In this document: one piece after another, positions 1 through 7,844 of the stretch
Position numbering within the stretch: position 1 is the stretch's first letter
Layout: every line of letters starts with the position of its first letter
Source: Bacillota bacterium
Lineage (GTDB): Bacteria; Bacillota; Dethiobacteria; Dethiobacterales; Dethiobacteraceae
NCBI GenBank assembly: GCA_024650095.1
Contig: JANKMV010000032.1
Location: forward strand, 1 to 12,085
Direction: 5' to 3'
Length of the DNA stretch: 12,085 nt
Position numbers and translations under genes: made by a program
Notes under the pieces: generated by a model
What the model was told of the DNA's origin: nothing
The model's database searches: none
Seen by the model: only the letters and a program-made list of their open reading frames with translations

Positions 1-273
1 GGGCTTGAACAGCCTTCTAGCAGAAATGAAATTCCTCTTACAGTTCTGATTCCAGCTTTTATTATTAGTGAACTAAAAACAGCTTTTCAAATGGGGTTTA
101 TGCTTTTTATTCCCTTTTTAATTGTTGATATGGTCGTTGCATCAACGCTAATGTCAATGGGTATGTTTATGCTCCCCCCAGTAATGATTTCGTTACCGTT
201 TAAAATACTATTGTTTATTTTAGTTGATGGTTGGCACTTGGTCATAAAGTCACTCGTGGAGAGTTTTGGTTGA
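1..273 (+). CDS. fliP: Flagellar export gate protein FliP, C-terminal part (5' end outside window)
   Basis: The frame is open from the first base and ends at TGA 271-273, giving the last 90 residues. FliP forms, with FliQ and FliR, the helical core of the export gate in the cytoplasmic membrane, through which rod, hook and filament subunits pass. The visible part has the conserved FliP run [18 protein letters not shown], then a hydrophobic segment with DMVVAST and SMGMFMLPP, and a final hydrophobic stretch ending in DGWHLV. These are hallmarks of the FliP C-terminus, and fliQ follows directly as in nearly all flagellar operons. The gene is truncated only by the window edge; nothing suggests a pseudogene. 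An ATG at 91 is an internal methionine, not the start. Confidence 0.96.
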   Translation, partial: GLEQPSSRNEIPLTVLIPAFIISELKTAFQMGFMLFIPFLIVDMVVASTLMSMGMFMLPPVMISLPFKILLFILVDGWHLVIKSLVESFG

Positions 274-286
274 GGAGGTGGGTTAA

Positions 287-556
287 ATGACTGAGAATTT
301 TGTGTTGAGTCTAGCGCGCGATGCCATTTATACCATGCTCCTTGTCGCCGCGCCGGTTCTCGCTGTAAGCATGACGGTGGGTCTTCTTGTCAGTATCTTT
401 CAGGCGACTACACAGATTCAAGAGCCCACATTAACTTTCGTGCCGAAGATTGTTGCAGTGTTTTTAACAATTCTTATCTTTGGGTCATGGATGCTAAATT
501 TATTAATCACTTTTGCAATGAACATGTTTAGTTATATGTCCACCATTGTTCGTTAG
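287..556 (+). CDS. fliQ: Flagellar export gate protein FliQ
   Basis: An 89-residue protein, the normal length for FliQ, with two long hydrophobic helices (about residues 13-38 and 51-77) joined by a short polar loop. The family motif is seen in GLLVSIFQATTQIQEPTLTFVPK. FliQ packs around FliP-FliR in the export gate of the flagellar basal body. The ATG at 287 is preceded by a strong ribosome site, GAGGAGGT at 272-279, with a 7-base spacer. That site begins inside the fliP stop codon region, so the two genes are tightly linked. The next gene, fliR, begins 14 bases downstream. Confidence 0.97.
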   Translation: MTENFVLSLARDAIYTMLLVAAPVLAVSMTVGLLVSIFQATTQIQEPTLTFVPKIVAVFLTILIFGSWMLNLLITFAMNMFSYMSTIVR

Positions 557-570
557 GCAGGCGGTCTACT

Positions 571-1338
571 ATGTCAGAAATCTTATGGTATAACTTTCTT
601 TTTATCGTCGCTAGAATCGCTAGTTTTTTTGTAACCCTACCAATAACTAGCTATCGGGGTGTACCCAATATTGTTAAAGTTTTCTTTGCTTTGGTTTTTT
701 CTTATCTCATTTTCCTCAGTCGTGATTTTTCCTATTTGTCAGTTAATTCATATACAAGTATTCGTTTATTTCTCCTCCTAGGAGGAGAAATAATTACAGG
801 CTTGGTGCTGGGATTTGTGGTTCTCCTGTTTTTTTCAGTTTTTCGTATGGCGGGTCAGTTTGCAGATGTAAAAATTGGTCTGTCTATGGCTAGTATATTT
901 GACCCACAGTTTGCTGGGTCAGTAACGTTAATCGGACAGTTTTATTATCTTCTAACCATTATTATTTACTTCGCTTTAAACGGTCACCACCACCTGTTTC
1001 TTGCAATTAATCAGAGTTTTGAAATAATGCCTATTGGTGGGTCTGCTTTAACTGATATTACCATTCGGCTCGTGTTTGATTCTTTCTACTACATTTGGCT
1101 GATGGCTTTTCAAATCGCGGCACCAGTAGTAGCAGCGATTTTGATAACAGATATATCTCTTGGCCTGATCTCAAAGACGGTACCTCAACTTCAGGTTTTT
1201 ATGGTGGGACTACCGTTAAAATTTTTCATTGGTCTTCTTGTCCTTTACCTGACTCTACCCTACTTAGCACTAATGATGGAAGGCGTTTTTGACAGGCTCT
1301 ACGTTGATTTATTAAGAATTATGGAGAGTATGGTATGA
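571..1338 (+). CDS. fliR: Flagellar export gate protein FliR
   Basis: A 255-residue, very hydrophobic protein of typical FliR length with about six membrane segments. Family features include the conserved run GGEIITGLVLGF (residues 71-82), the GQFADVKIGLSMASIFDP region (about 110-127) and, near the end, VGLPLKFFIGLLVLYLTLP. FliR completes the FliP-FliQ-FliR gate and contacts FlhB. The upstream ribosome site is modest (AGGCAGG near 555-561). The stop codon overlaps the flhB start in an ATGA arrangement, so FlhB translation is probably coupled. FliR and FlhB are fused in some Clostridium species; here they are separate. A perfect 28-base palindrome lies inside the gene at 766-793, covering codons 66-74. 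Confidence 0.97.
   Translation: MSEILWYNFLFIVARIASFFVTLPITSYRGVPNIVKVFFALVFSYLIFLSRDFSYLSVNSYTSIRLFLLLGGEIITGLVLGFVVLLFFSVFRMAGQFADVKIGLSMASIFDPQFAGSVTLIGQFYYLLTIIIYFALNGHHHLFLAINQSFEIMPIGGSALTDITIRLVFDSFYYIWLMAFQIAAPVVAAILITDISLGLISKTVPQLQVFMVGLPLKFFIGLLVLYLTLPYLALMMEGVFDRLYVDLLRIMESMV
766..793. repeat. Perfect 28-base palindrome inside fliR
   Basis: Every base from 766 to 779 pairs with its mirror partner from 793 back to 780, centred between 779 and 780 on CCTAGG. The left half starts TTATTTCTCCTC and the right half ends GAGGAGAAATAA. As RNA it could form a 12-pair stem closed by a CUAG loop. The right arm carries GGAGGAG, which looks like a ribosome binding site and would be hidden in the stem. 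No start codon lies at proper spacing after it, and no U-tract follows, so it is neither a clear internal start nor a terminator. It encodes LFLLLGGEI, which includes conserved FliR residues. The function, if any, is unknown. Confidence 0.9.
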
Positions 1339-2411
1339 GTAATGGACAGTTTGGGGAAAAGACAGAGCAGGCAACGCCACAGCGCCTGCGAGAAGCCAGA
1401 AGAAAAGGGCAAATTGTTAAAAGTACTGATCTTAGTTCGGCAATATCTTTATTGGCGGTTGCCTTTCTCTTCATCTTGTTTGGTAATATTCTTTTTCAAT
1501 GGGTGGAGGAGATGGTTGCACTTTCTTTGGGAGAGAACTTGTTGTTTGTGGTGACAGACACAAACTTGCTACCACTGATGCTTCAAGCAGGGTCTTCTTA
1601 TTTTAAAATTATGGCGCTTATTTTTATCACAGTTCTTTCATCCGGCTTGGCGATTAATTATGCACAGGTGGGCTTTATCTTCTCCGGCGAAAAGCTATCC
1701 CCTTCTTTAGAAAAGCTCAATCCCTTGGAGGGATTTAAAAAAATTGCCTCTCGCCGGGCCATGTTTGAACTGGCGAAAGCTGTTTTTAAAATCACTCTAG
1801 TAGGAATAATCGCGTATGGTTTCTTTATGTCCCGCTTTGAAAGTTTTCTTATGTATATGTTTTTGGCTCCCGACTCCTTTTTTACAGGTTTTAGCGGCGA
1901 AGTTCTTAATCTGAGCTTACGGGTCGCAGTAGTTTTTTTAATGCTAGCGCTTCTTGACTATGTATACCAGCGGCATGAGCATCTTAAAAACTTGCGTATG
2001 ACAAAACAGGAAGTAAAAGAAGAATATAAACAGATGGAAGGGGACCCGCTAATTAAAGGTAAGTTGCGGGATAAGCAGAGAAGCATCGCTTCGCAACGTA
2101 TGATGCAGGAAGTCCCTAATGCGACTGTGATTGTAACAAACCCCACAGAGTTGGCGGTGGCATTAAAGTATACTGCCGATGATATTCCCATACCGATTGT
2201 GGTAGCGAAAGGATCAGGTCTCGTTGCCGCTCGCATTCGGGAGAAAGCGAAAGAGAATGATGTACCAATTTTGGAAAATAAGCCTGTAGCCAGAATGTTA
2301 TATGAACAGGTTGAAATAGGTCAGGTTATATCCGTTGATTTGTATCAATCCGTAGCAGAGATACTGGCATTGGTTTATGAGATCAATAGAGAGCGGGGAG
2401 GACGGGTCTAA
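1335..2411 (+). CDS. flhB: Flagellar export gate and specificity-switch protein FlhB
   Basis: A 358-residue protein of normal FlhB length. The N-terminus has the family signature EKTEQATPQRLREARRKGQ (residues 8-26). About four membrane segments follow, between residues 30 and 212, then a soluble C-terminal domain. FlhB controls the switch from rod/hook to filament export, normally after self-cleavage between Asn and Pro of an NPTH motif. Here the motif reads NPTE (N269-P270-T271-E272), so the catalytic Asn and the Pro are kept but His is replaced by Glu. The following AVALKY and the later VVAKGSG and ILENKPVAR blocks are conserved. The start overlaps the fliR stop by four bases, and the flhA start comes three bases after the stop. 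Confidence 0.97.
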   Translation: MSNGQFGEKTEQATPQRLREARRKGQIVKSTDLSSAISLLAVAFLFILFGNILFQWVEEMVALSLGENLLFVVTDTNLLPLMLQAGSSYFKIMALIFITVLSSGLAINYAQVGFIFSGEKLSPSLEKLNPLEGFKKIASRRAMFELAKAVFKITLVGIIAYGFFMSRFESFLMYMFLAPDSFFTGFSGEVLNLSLRVAVVFLMLALLDYVYQRHEHLKNLRMTKQEVKEEYKQMEGDPLIKGKLRDKQRSIASQRMMQEVPNATVIVTNPTELAVALKYTADDIPIPIVVAKGSGLVAARIREKAKENDVPILENKPVARMLYEQVEIGQVISVDLYQSVAEILALVYEINRERGGRV

Positions 2412-2414
2412 ACG

Positions 2415-4481
2415 ATGGCATTGTTTACAAAAAACCCATTATTTAAACGCCTAATGCAATACAGCGACACGGTGATTGCACTGGCCATTGTTGGAATCAT
2501 TTTTATTATTATTGTACCGATCCCAGCTATTCTGCTCGATATCCTTTTTACTCTAAGCATCGGCTTTGCTCTTGTGATTCTGCTCTTAACGATCTTCACC
2601 ACAGAAACGTTACAGTTATCAGTATTTCCATCCCTATTGTTAGTATCTACCTTGTTTAGGTTATCTTTAAATGTTTCATCCACTCGCCTTATTCTGAGAG
2701 ATGCCTCTGCTGGGGAAATTATTAATGCCTTTGGTAATTTTGTCGTCGGAGGGAATTATATCGTTGGTTTTATTATCTTTATCATTATCACGGTTATTCA
2801 GTTTGTAGTTATAACGAATGGGGCTGGTCGGGTTGCGGAAGTAACCGCCCGTTTTACCCTAGATGCTATGCCGGGAAAACAAATGAGTATCGATGCAGAT
2901 TTTAATGCCGGCCTGATTGACGATAACATGGCTAGAGACCGACGCATTACACTGCAGCAGGAAGCTGATTTTTATGGTTCTATGGATGGTGCAAGTAAGT
3001 TTGTTAAAGGGGATGCCATTGCGGGCTTAATTATTGTTCTGGTAAATCTCGTAGGTGGTCTAGCCATAGGTGTCATTCAACTAGGTCTTCCTATTGAACA
3101 GGCCGTTCGGGAGTATACACTGCTTACTGTAGGTGATGGTCTGGTCGGTCAGATTCCTGCGATTCTTATTTCTACTGCTTCGGGGATACTTGTCACTCGC
3201 TCAACAAACCATAGTAACTTAGGTCAGGATTTATCGAAGCAGCTTTTAGGGTTTCCAAAAGTGATAGCTATGTCTGCGGGGATTATTCTAATCTTGGGCT
3301 TGGTACCGGGTTTGCCTTTCTGGCCATTTTTTATTATGGCGGCTGGTGCTGGCTTTGGTTCATACCTTTTACTGCAGGACGAAAAAGACAAGCATGCGGA
3401 AGAAGTGTCTGACAATATCAGTGGTACAGTGCGTTTGGAGCCGGAAAACTTTCATACCCTTGCCAGTGTTGATTTGCTCGGGATTGAATTGGGGTATAAC
3501 CTTTTGCGACTTACAGAAAAAGAAGTAGGTGGAGATCTGCTGGAACGGATTACCGCATTCCGTCGTCAGTTTGTCCTAGATACGGGGCTTGTCATACAGC
3601 CGATTCGTGTCAGAGATAATTTGCAGCTTTCACCAAATAGATATGTCCTTAAGCTCAAAGGGAATGTACTTGCCACAAGCGAATTGCAAATCGGTCGTTA
3701 CTTGGCGATGAATCCTGGAGGAATAGCTGACGAGATCGAGGGTATTCCCACGAAGGAGCCTACATTTGGTCTGGATGCTCTGTGGATAGAACGAGATTTT
3801 AAAGATGAAGCAGAAATGTCAGGTTATACTGTGGTGGATGAAATTACAGTTTTAACGACTCACTTGACGGAAGTGGTGAAAAGCCATGCACATGAGCTGC
3901 TTGGTCGGCAAGAGGTTAAGTTACTTATTGACAATGTCAGGCAAAACCAGCCTGCGGTTGTTGATGAACTCATTCCAAATATGCTGTCCATTGGGGAGGT
4001 GCAAAAAGTTCTCCAGAACCTCCTACGAGAGAAGATACCCATCCGAGATACGGTTACCATTCTGGAAGCATTGGCGGATCATGCCTCTGGAAGTAAAGAT
4101 ATAGACTATCTAACTGAAATGGTTCGACAATCTATGTCGCGAACAATCTGCAATTTGTTTGCGGGTGAAGATAATAAGCTCTATGTCCTTACATTGGATT
4201 CTGTATTAGAACAGGAAATCGCGGAATCCTTACAACATACCCCGCAAGGTACATACCCGGTTTTAGATCCTAGCTCGACAAACAAAATCTTTCAGAACAT
4301 GGTCTCCCAAGTTGAGCATATGACGATGAAGGGTAGAGAGCCAATCGCACTGGTATCTCCCCGTATCCGGCTACCTTTACGGAGGCTGTTGGAAAGGTCC
4401 CTCCCTCAAATAACGCTCTTGTCTTTTAATGAAATTATTCCAGGTGTGCAAGTTGAAGCAGTAGGAGTGGTTGCGCTATGA
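2415..4481 (+). CDS. flhA: Flagellar export apparatus protein FlhA
   Basis: A 688-residue protein of usual FlhA length. The first 320 residues hold about eight membrane segments, and the remainder is the cytoplasmic domain that forms a nonameric ring and docks export chaperones and substrates. Family signatures include FRLSLNVSSTRLIL (81-94), the FHIPEP loop with AMPGKQMSIDADFNAG (151-166) and DRRITLQQEADFYGSMDGAS (175-194). VKGDAIAGLI follows, where D200 matches the aspartate linked to proton use in Salmonella FlhA (D208, from general knowledge). The C-terminal half contains VSPRIRLPLRRLLE and ends with the typical LSFNEI segment. A GGGGAGGA site at 2395-2402 lies 12 bases before the start. 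The stop overlaps flhF by four bases. Confidence 0.98.
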   Translation: MALFTKNPLFKRLMQYSDTVIALAIVGIIFIIIVPIPAILLDILFTLSIGFALVILLLTIFTTETLQLSVFPSLLLVSTLFRLSLNVSSTRLILRDASAGEIINAFGNFVVGGNYIVGFIIFIIITVIQFVVITNGAGRVAEVTARFTLDAMPGKQMSIDADFNAGLIDDNMARDRRITLQQEADFYGSMDGASKFVKGDAIAGLIIVLVNLVGGLAIGVIQLGLPIEQAVREYTLLTVGDGLVGQIPAILISTASGILVTRSTNHSNLGQDLSKQLLGFPKVIAMSAGIILILGLVPGLPFWPFFIMAAGAGFGSYLLLQDEKDKHAEEVSDNISGTVRLEPENFHTLASVDLLGIELGYNLLRLTEKEVGGDLLERITAFRRQFVLDTGLVIQPIRVRDNLQLSPNRYVLKLKGNVLATSELQIGRYLAMNPGGIADEIEGIPTKEPTFGLDALWIERDFKDEAEMSGYTVVDEITVLTTHLTEVVKSHAHELLGRQEVKLLIDNVRQNQPAVVDELIPNMLSIGEVQKVLQNLLREKIPIRDTVTILEALADHASGSKDIDYLTEMVRQSMSRTICNLFAGEDNKLYVLTLDSVLEQEIAESLQHTPQGTYPVLDPSSTNKIFQNMVSQVEHMTMKGREPIALVSPRIRLPLRRLLERSLPQITLLSFNEIIPGVQVEAVGVVAL

Positions 4482-5545
4482 AGATAAAAAGATATTGGGT
4501 TTCTACTATGGCTGAAGGTTTGGCTCAAATTAAAAGAGAGATGGGACCGAATGCTGTTATTATTGAAAGTAAGAAAAGAAGACAGCGAGGGTTTCTGGGT
4601 TTTTTTCTCCCCAGAACACTGGAAATAACGGCAGCTATTGATGAAGATGATATAAAGGTAGTGGAGGAAAAAAAGGCACAAAGTGTAAATAACGGTCTCA
4701 GTGATGAGCTTGGGCAAATCAGAATGATGATGGAGAAAATTCTCTCCCACCAGAAGGTTATTGTCCCGAAAAGTGACAGCGTTTTTAACTACTGGCTAGA
4801 CAGGCTAGTGAAGAATGATGTTGCCCCAGAGTATGCGACGGAAATTCTCAAAGCGATCCAGACGGCGGCTGAGGGGAAAACCCTTACTCCTGAAGTCATG
4901 GAAGCTCTTCTATTAAGCAGTATTAGCAAAGCGATTCGCACGAATAGTTTGCCAAATCAAGCAAAGTACATCACTTTTGTTGGTACCACCGGGGTGGGTA
5001 AAACTACAACATTGGTTAAAATGGCGGCTAACTTTGCTTTTCAACAAGGGAAAAAGACTGCAATTATCACTGTGGATACCTATCGATTAGGTGCGGTAGA
5101 ACAACTCAAGTCTTATACCGAGATAACGGGAATTCCCCTAGATGTGGTCTACAATCTCACTGAAATGAAAAGTGCTGTGGAAAAATATCAAAACTTTGAT
5201 ATCATCCTCATTGATACAGCCGGGCGAAGTGCCAAAAATTTTTTACATATTGCCGAAACAGCACAGTATATCAATTGTGTTCCAGACGGGAATGTATTTT
5301 TGGTTATTAGTAGTACGACGAAAATGCGAGATATCTATAAAATAACGCAGGCTTTTAAACAACTAAACTATACCAGTCTGGTTATGACGAAGTTAGATGA
5401 AACTGAAACCTATGGAACGATATTGAACGTATGCGTGCTAACATCACTGCCCATTACTTATGTTACAGCAGGCCAGAATGTGCCTGAGGATATCCAGCCT
5501 GCCGATGTGATTCTCCTGGCAGAGATGGTTTTGGGAGATGATTAA
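4478..5545 (+). CDS. flhF: Signal-recognition-particle-type GTPase FlhF
   Basis: A 355-residue protein, close to B. subtilis FlhF in length. Residues 1-50 form the N-terminal segment with the typical opening MKIKRYWVSTMAEGLAQIK and GPNAVII. A short charged linker and an N-type helical bundle follow (about 100-160), then the G domain. The GTPase motifs are complete: P-loop GTTGVGKTTT (169-178), DTYRLGAVEQL (200-210), DTAGR (246-250), TKLDET (304-309) and TAGQNVPED (330-338). FlhF sets where the flagellar base forms at the membrane, and its GTPase activity is stimulated by FlhG. The start overlaps the flhA stop (ATGA), with AGGAG at 4463-4467 as the ribosome site. flhG follows immediately. Confidence 0.97.
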   Translation: MKIKRYWVSTMAEGLAQIKREMGPNAVIIESKKRRQRGFLGFFLPRTLEITAAIDEDDIKVVEEKKAQSVNNGLSDELGQIRMMMEKILSHQKVIVPKSDSVFNYWLDRLVKNDVAPEYATEILKAIQTAAEGKTLTPEVMEALLLSSISKAIRTNSLPNQAKYITFVGTTGVGKTTTLVKMAANFAFQQGKKTAIITVDTYRLGAVEQLKSYTEITGIPLDVVYNLTEMKSAVEKYQNFDIILIDTAGRSAKNFLHIAETAQYINCVPDGNVFLVISSTTKMRDIYKITQAFKQLNYTSLVMTKLDETETYGTILNVCVLTSLPITYVTAGQNVPEDIQPADVILLAEMVLGDD

Positions 5546-5546
5546 A

Positions 5547-6419
5547 ATGGTCAATCAAGCTGAGAAATTGACAGCGTTTAAGAAAAACGCACATAGCAAG
5601 AATCTTGCGCAAAAGGTGCGGGTCATTACCATTACTAGCGGCAAAGGTGGTGTAGGTAAATCCAACATCACCGTAAACCTAGCTTTGGCTTTGGCTAAAA
5701 TGGGTAATAGTGTCTGTATTTTTGATGCCGATTTTGGTTTGGCTAATGTTGATATTCTTATGGGTCTTGTACCTAAGTACAATATGCATCACGTGATCAG
5801 TGGCGATAAAAAACTGGCAGATATACTTGTGGAGGGGCCTCTAGGGATTCATATTGTGCCTGGAAGTTCTGGTTTACTTGATATGGCCAATTTAAACGGC
5901 CCCCAGCGACAGCAACTTCTGAAACAATTGCTAGAGCTGGAAAGGACCACTGACATCATCTTAATTGATACGGGTGCAGGAATATCAAAGCTATTGTTGG
6001 GCTTAATTTCCGCAGCCCATGATGTGATTCTTATTACAAATCCTGAGCCCACGGCAATGACTGATGCCTACGGTGTAGCAAAAATTATTGGCAAGTATAA
6101 ACTGCACAATCAGGTCAAGCTTATTGTTAATCAGGTAAAAAATATGCAGGAAGGTGAGGCGGTGGCTGAACGATTCTCACAGGTAGCGGATAATTATCTT
6201 TCATTATCTGTGGATTATTTGGGCTACATTTCCAATGATAGCCTAGTTGCCCGCTCAGTCCGGGATCAGCAACCGTTTCTCATTGGATATCCGAAAAGTA
6301 AGGCCTCCGTATGTGTAGAAAGAATTGCAAGTCAGCTGGTTGAACCATACGGTCTAGAAGTACATCGGGATAGTGGTATGAGCAATTTTTTTAGCAAAAT
6401 AGCAAAAATATTTTCATGA
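5547..6419 (+). CDS. flhG: MinD-like ATPase FlhG (YlxH), regulator of flagellar number
   Basis: A ParA/MinD-family ATPase of 290 residues. It has the deviant Walker A motif SGKGGVGKS (31-39), FDADFGLANVDILMG (59-73), the switch II motif DTGAG (141-145) and TNPEPTAMTDAYG (164-176). The N-terminus MVNQAEKL resembles the DQAxxL motif by which FlhG activates FlhF, with Asn for Asp. The last residues, MSNFFSKIAKIFS, would form an amphipathic membrane-binding helix as in MinD. I chose the ATG at 5547 because GGGAG at 5533-5537 lies 9 bases upstream; an in-frame ATG at 5538 would overlap flhF and sits directly against that site. FlhG and FlhF together limit flagellar number and position. The stop overlaps the PilZ gene by four bases. 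Confidence 0.95.
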   Translation: MVNQAEKLTAFKKNAHSKNLAQKVRVITITSGKGGVGKSNITVNLALALAKMGNSVCIFDADFGLANVDILMGLVPKYNMHHVISGDKKLADILVEGPLGIHIVPGSSGLLDMANLNGPQRQQLLKQLLELERTTDIILIDTGAGISKLLLGLISAAHDVILITNPEPTAMTDAYGVAKIIGKYKLHNQVKLIVNQVKNMQEGEAVAERFSQVADNYLSLSVDYLGYISNDSLVARSVRDQQPFLIGYPKSKASVCVERIASQLVEPYGLEVHRDSGMSNFFSKIAKIFS

Positions 6420-7105
6420 GGTTGGTGTTAAATTTGACGAATAAGCCATCCTTACAAATTAATCGAAAGATAGAGATTTGCTTTGCCGGTAAGGAAGATT
6501 GGCATAAAACGACTATTTTGGATATGAATAGTCATACTATTTTTGTTGGTGCACCGACGTTTAAAGGGAAGCCCATTATCCCTCAGGTTGGAGACCAAGT
6601 AAGCGGGAGAATCATTGCCCAAGATGCTGTTTATCGTTTTGATTCAACTTTTTTAAATATTAAGGTTGAGGGCAAAGTGCCCTTACTTATGCTAAATAAA
6701 CCGCTTACTTATATTCGTAAGCAGAGGCGCAATTATTACCGCCATCCTGTCGTATTAGATATTGAAATTGCTGTATCTCAAGAGGATGGTTTAAATCCAA
6801 TGCACACAGCGAACCAGAGCTGGATACCTGTAAAGTCTTTGGACATAGGTGGAGGGGGGATAAGACTCGTTTCGCCTGTGAAATTATTGAAGGATAAAAA
6901 CTATAAAGTAAGGATTTGTTTCGGCTCTTCCGGTAACAAAAATATGGATATCATTTTACTTACCGCTCAGGTTACCCGCGAAGAGGCATTCTTAACAGGT
7001 CATGATAAGTATATCTATGGTGTGACCTTTATCAATATAGTAGAAGCCCAAAGGGATCGAATTATAAATTTTATCTTTAATTTAAATAGGAGAAAACCAT
7101 TGTAA
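6416..7105 (+). CDS. PilZ-domain, YcgR-like c-di-GMP receptor (flagellar brake type)
   Basis: A 229-residue protein with an N-terminal beta-rich domain like that of YcgR (about residues 8-98) and a C-terminal PilZ domain (about 100-225). The PilZ arginine motif RxxxR is present as R105-N-Y-Y-R109, followed by H110-P111. The second motif, normally D/NxSxxG, reads D143-I-G-G-G-G148, so the serine position is glycine. In B. subtilis and enterics such proteins bind c-di-GMP and slow the motor. Placement between flhG and the sigma factor supports a motility role. The ATG at 6416 overlaps the flhG stop but lacks a good ribosome site. A TTG at 6434, 12 bases after GAGG (6418-6421), would give a protein starting MTNKPSLQ and is an alternative. 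Confidence 0.9.
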   Translation: MRLVLNLTNKPSLQINRKIEICFAGKEDWHKTTILDMNSHTIFVGAPTFKGKPIIPQVGDQVSGRIIAQDAVYRFDSTFLNIKVEGKVPLLMLNKPLTYIRKQRRNYYRHPVVLDIEIAVSQEDGLNPMHTANQSWIPVKSLDIGGGGIRLVSPVKLLKDKNYKVRICFGSSGNKNMDIILLTAQVTREEAFLTGHDKYIYGVTFINIVEAQRDRIINFIFNLNRRKPL

Positions 7106-7118
7106 GGGGGGAGATGGG

Positions 7119-7844
7119 TTGTCGCAAACCTATGCTACGCAAGGTGCAACCAGGGATGAAATGATAGAAAAATTTCTTCCAATGGTCAACCGTATAGCTA
7201 ACCGCCTAGCTATTGGTCTGCCAGCACATGTTGATAGAGGCGACTTGGTCAGCAGCGGTGTCATGGGACTCTTGGATGCCTTGGAGAAATATGACACCTC
7301 AAAAGGGTCGATAAAGAATTATGTTCCATTACGAGTTAAGGGGGCAATGATTGATGAGTTGAGAAAAATGAGTTGGCTGCCTCGTAGTCTACTGTCCAAA
7401 ATCAGGCAAGTTGAAAAGAGTTACTCTCTTCTGAGCGCTACGCTGGGTCGGGTGCCCAGTGAAGAAGAGCTAGCTTCGCATTTAAATGTTAGCCGGAAGG
7501 AAATGGGTATGCTCCTTGCTCAAATTAACACGAAAACGCTTGTCCATCTTGAGGAGTATCTCTTCTCTGGCGATGAAAATTCCGTGAAAGTTGGGGATTA
7601 TATTTATGATCATAGCGAATGGGTTAATCCGGAAGCCAATTTATTAAAAAAAGAACAGCAAAGCAGATTGGCCGAAGCCGTTGACACTTTGCCGGAAAGA
7701 GAACAGCTTATCTTGCACATGTATTACAAAGATGAATTAACATTAAAAGAAATAGGGGAGATTTTAGAGATTTCTGAATCTCGTGTTTCTCAGGTCCATA
7801 GTAAAATTATGGTCACTTTACGTCACAAGCTTAGGGAGGCATAA
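7119..7844 (+). CDS. fliA: Flagellar sigma factor, sigma-28 family (FliA/SigD/WhiG)
   Basis: A 241-residue sigma-28 family protein of normal length. Region 2 includes MVNRIANRLAIGLP (22-35), GDLVSSGVMGLLDALEKYD (41-59) and RVKGAMIDELRKMSWLPRS (72-90), the last being the -10 recognition part. Region 3 covers about 95-140 (GRVPSEEELASHLNVS). Region 4 has LPEREQLILHMYY (191-203) and the helix-turn-helix LTLKEIGEILEISESRVSQV (207-226). It directs RNA polymerase to late flagellar and motility genes. The start is TTG at 7119, supported by a very purine-rich site, AAGGGGGGAG at 7104-7113; no in-frame ATG fits. No anti-sigma gene (flgM) is seen in this window. Its stop shares one base with the next start (TAATG). 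Confidence 0.96.
   Translation: MSQTYATQGATRDEMIEKFLPMVNRIANRLAIGLPAHVDRGDLVSSGVMGLLDALEKYDTSKGSIKNYVPLRVKGAMIDELRKMSWLPRSLLSKIRQVEKSYSLLSATLGRVPSEEELASHLNVSRKEMGMLLAQINTKTLVHLEEYLFSGDENSVKVGDYIYDHSEWVNPEANLLKKEQQSRLAEAVDTLPEREQLILHMYYKDELTLKEIGEILEISESRVSQVHSKIMVTLRHKLREA

Noticed and set aside
1335..1338. FliR-FlhB as a single fused or frameshifted protein, as in some Clostridium
   Set aside because: FliR has a proper stop and FlhB a proper ATG in an ATGA overlap, with both ends matching full-length family members.
1958..2236. Open reading frame on the - strand inside flhB
   Set aside because: It lies fully antisense to the conserved FlhB C-terminal coding region, has no ribosome site or family pattern, and its sequence looks like a shadow of the + strand codons.
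4406..4750. 114-codon open frame on the - strand across the flhA/flhF junction
   Set aside because: Antisense to two clearly conserved genes, with low-complexity composition and no recognisable domain.
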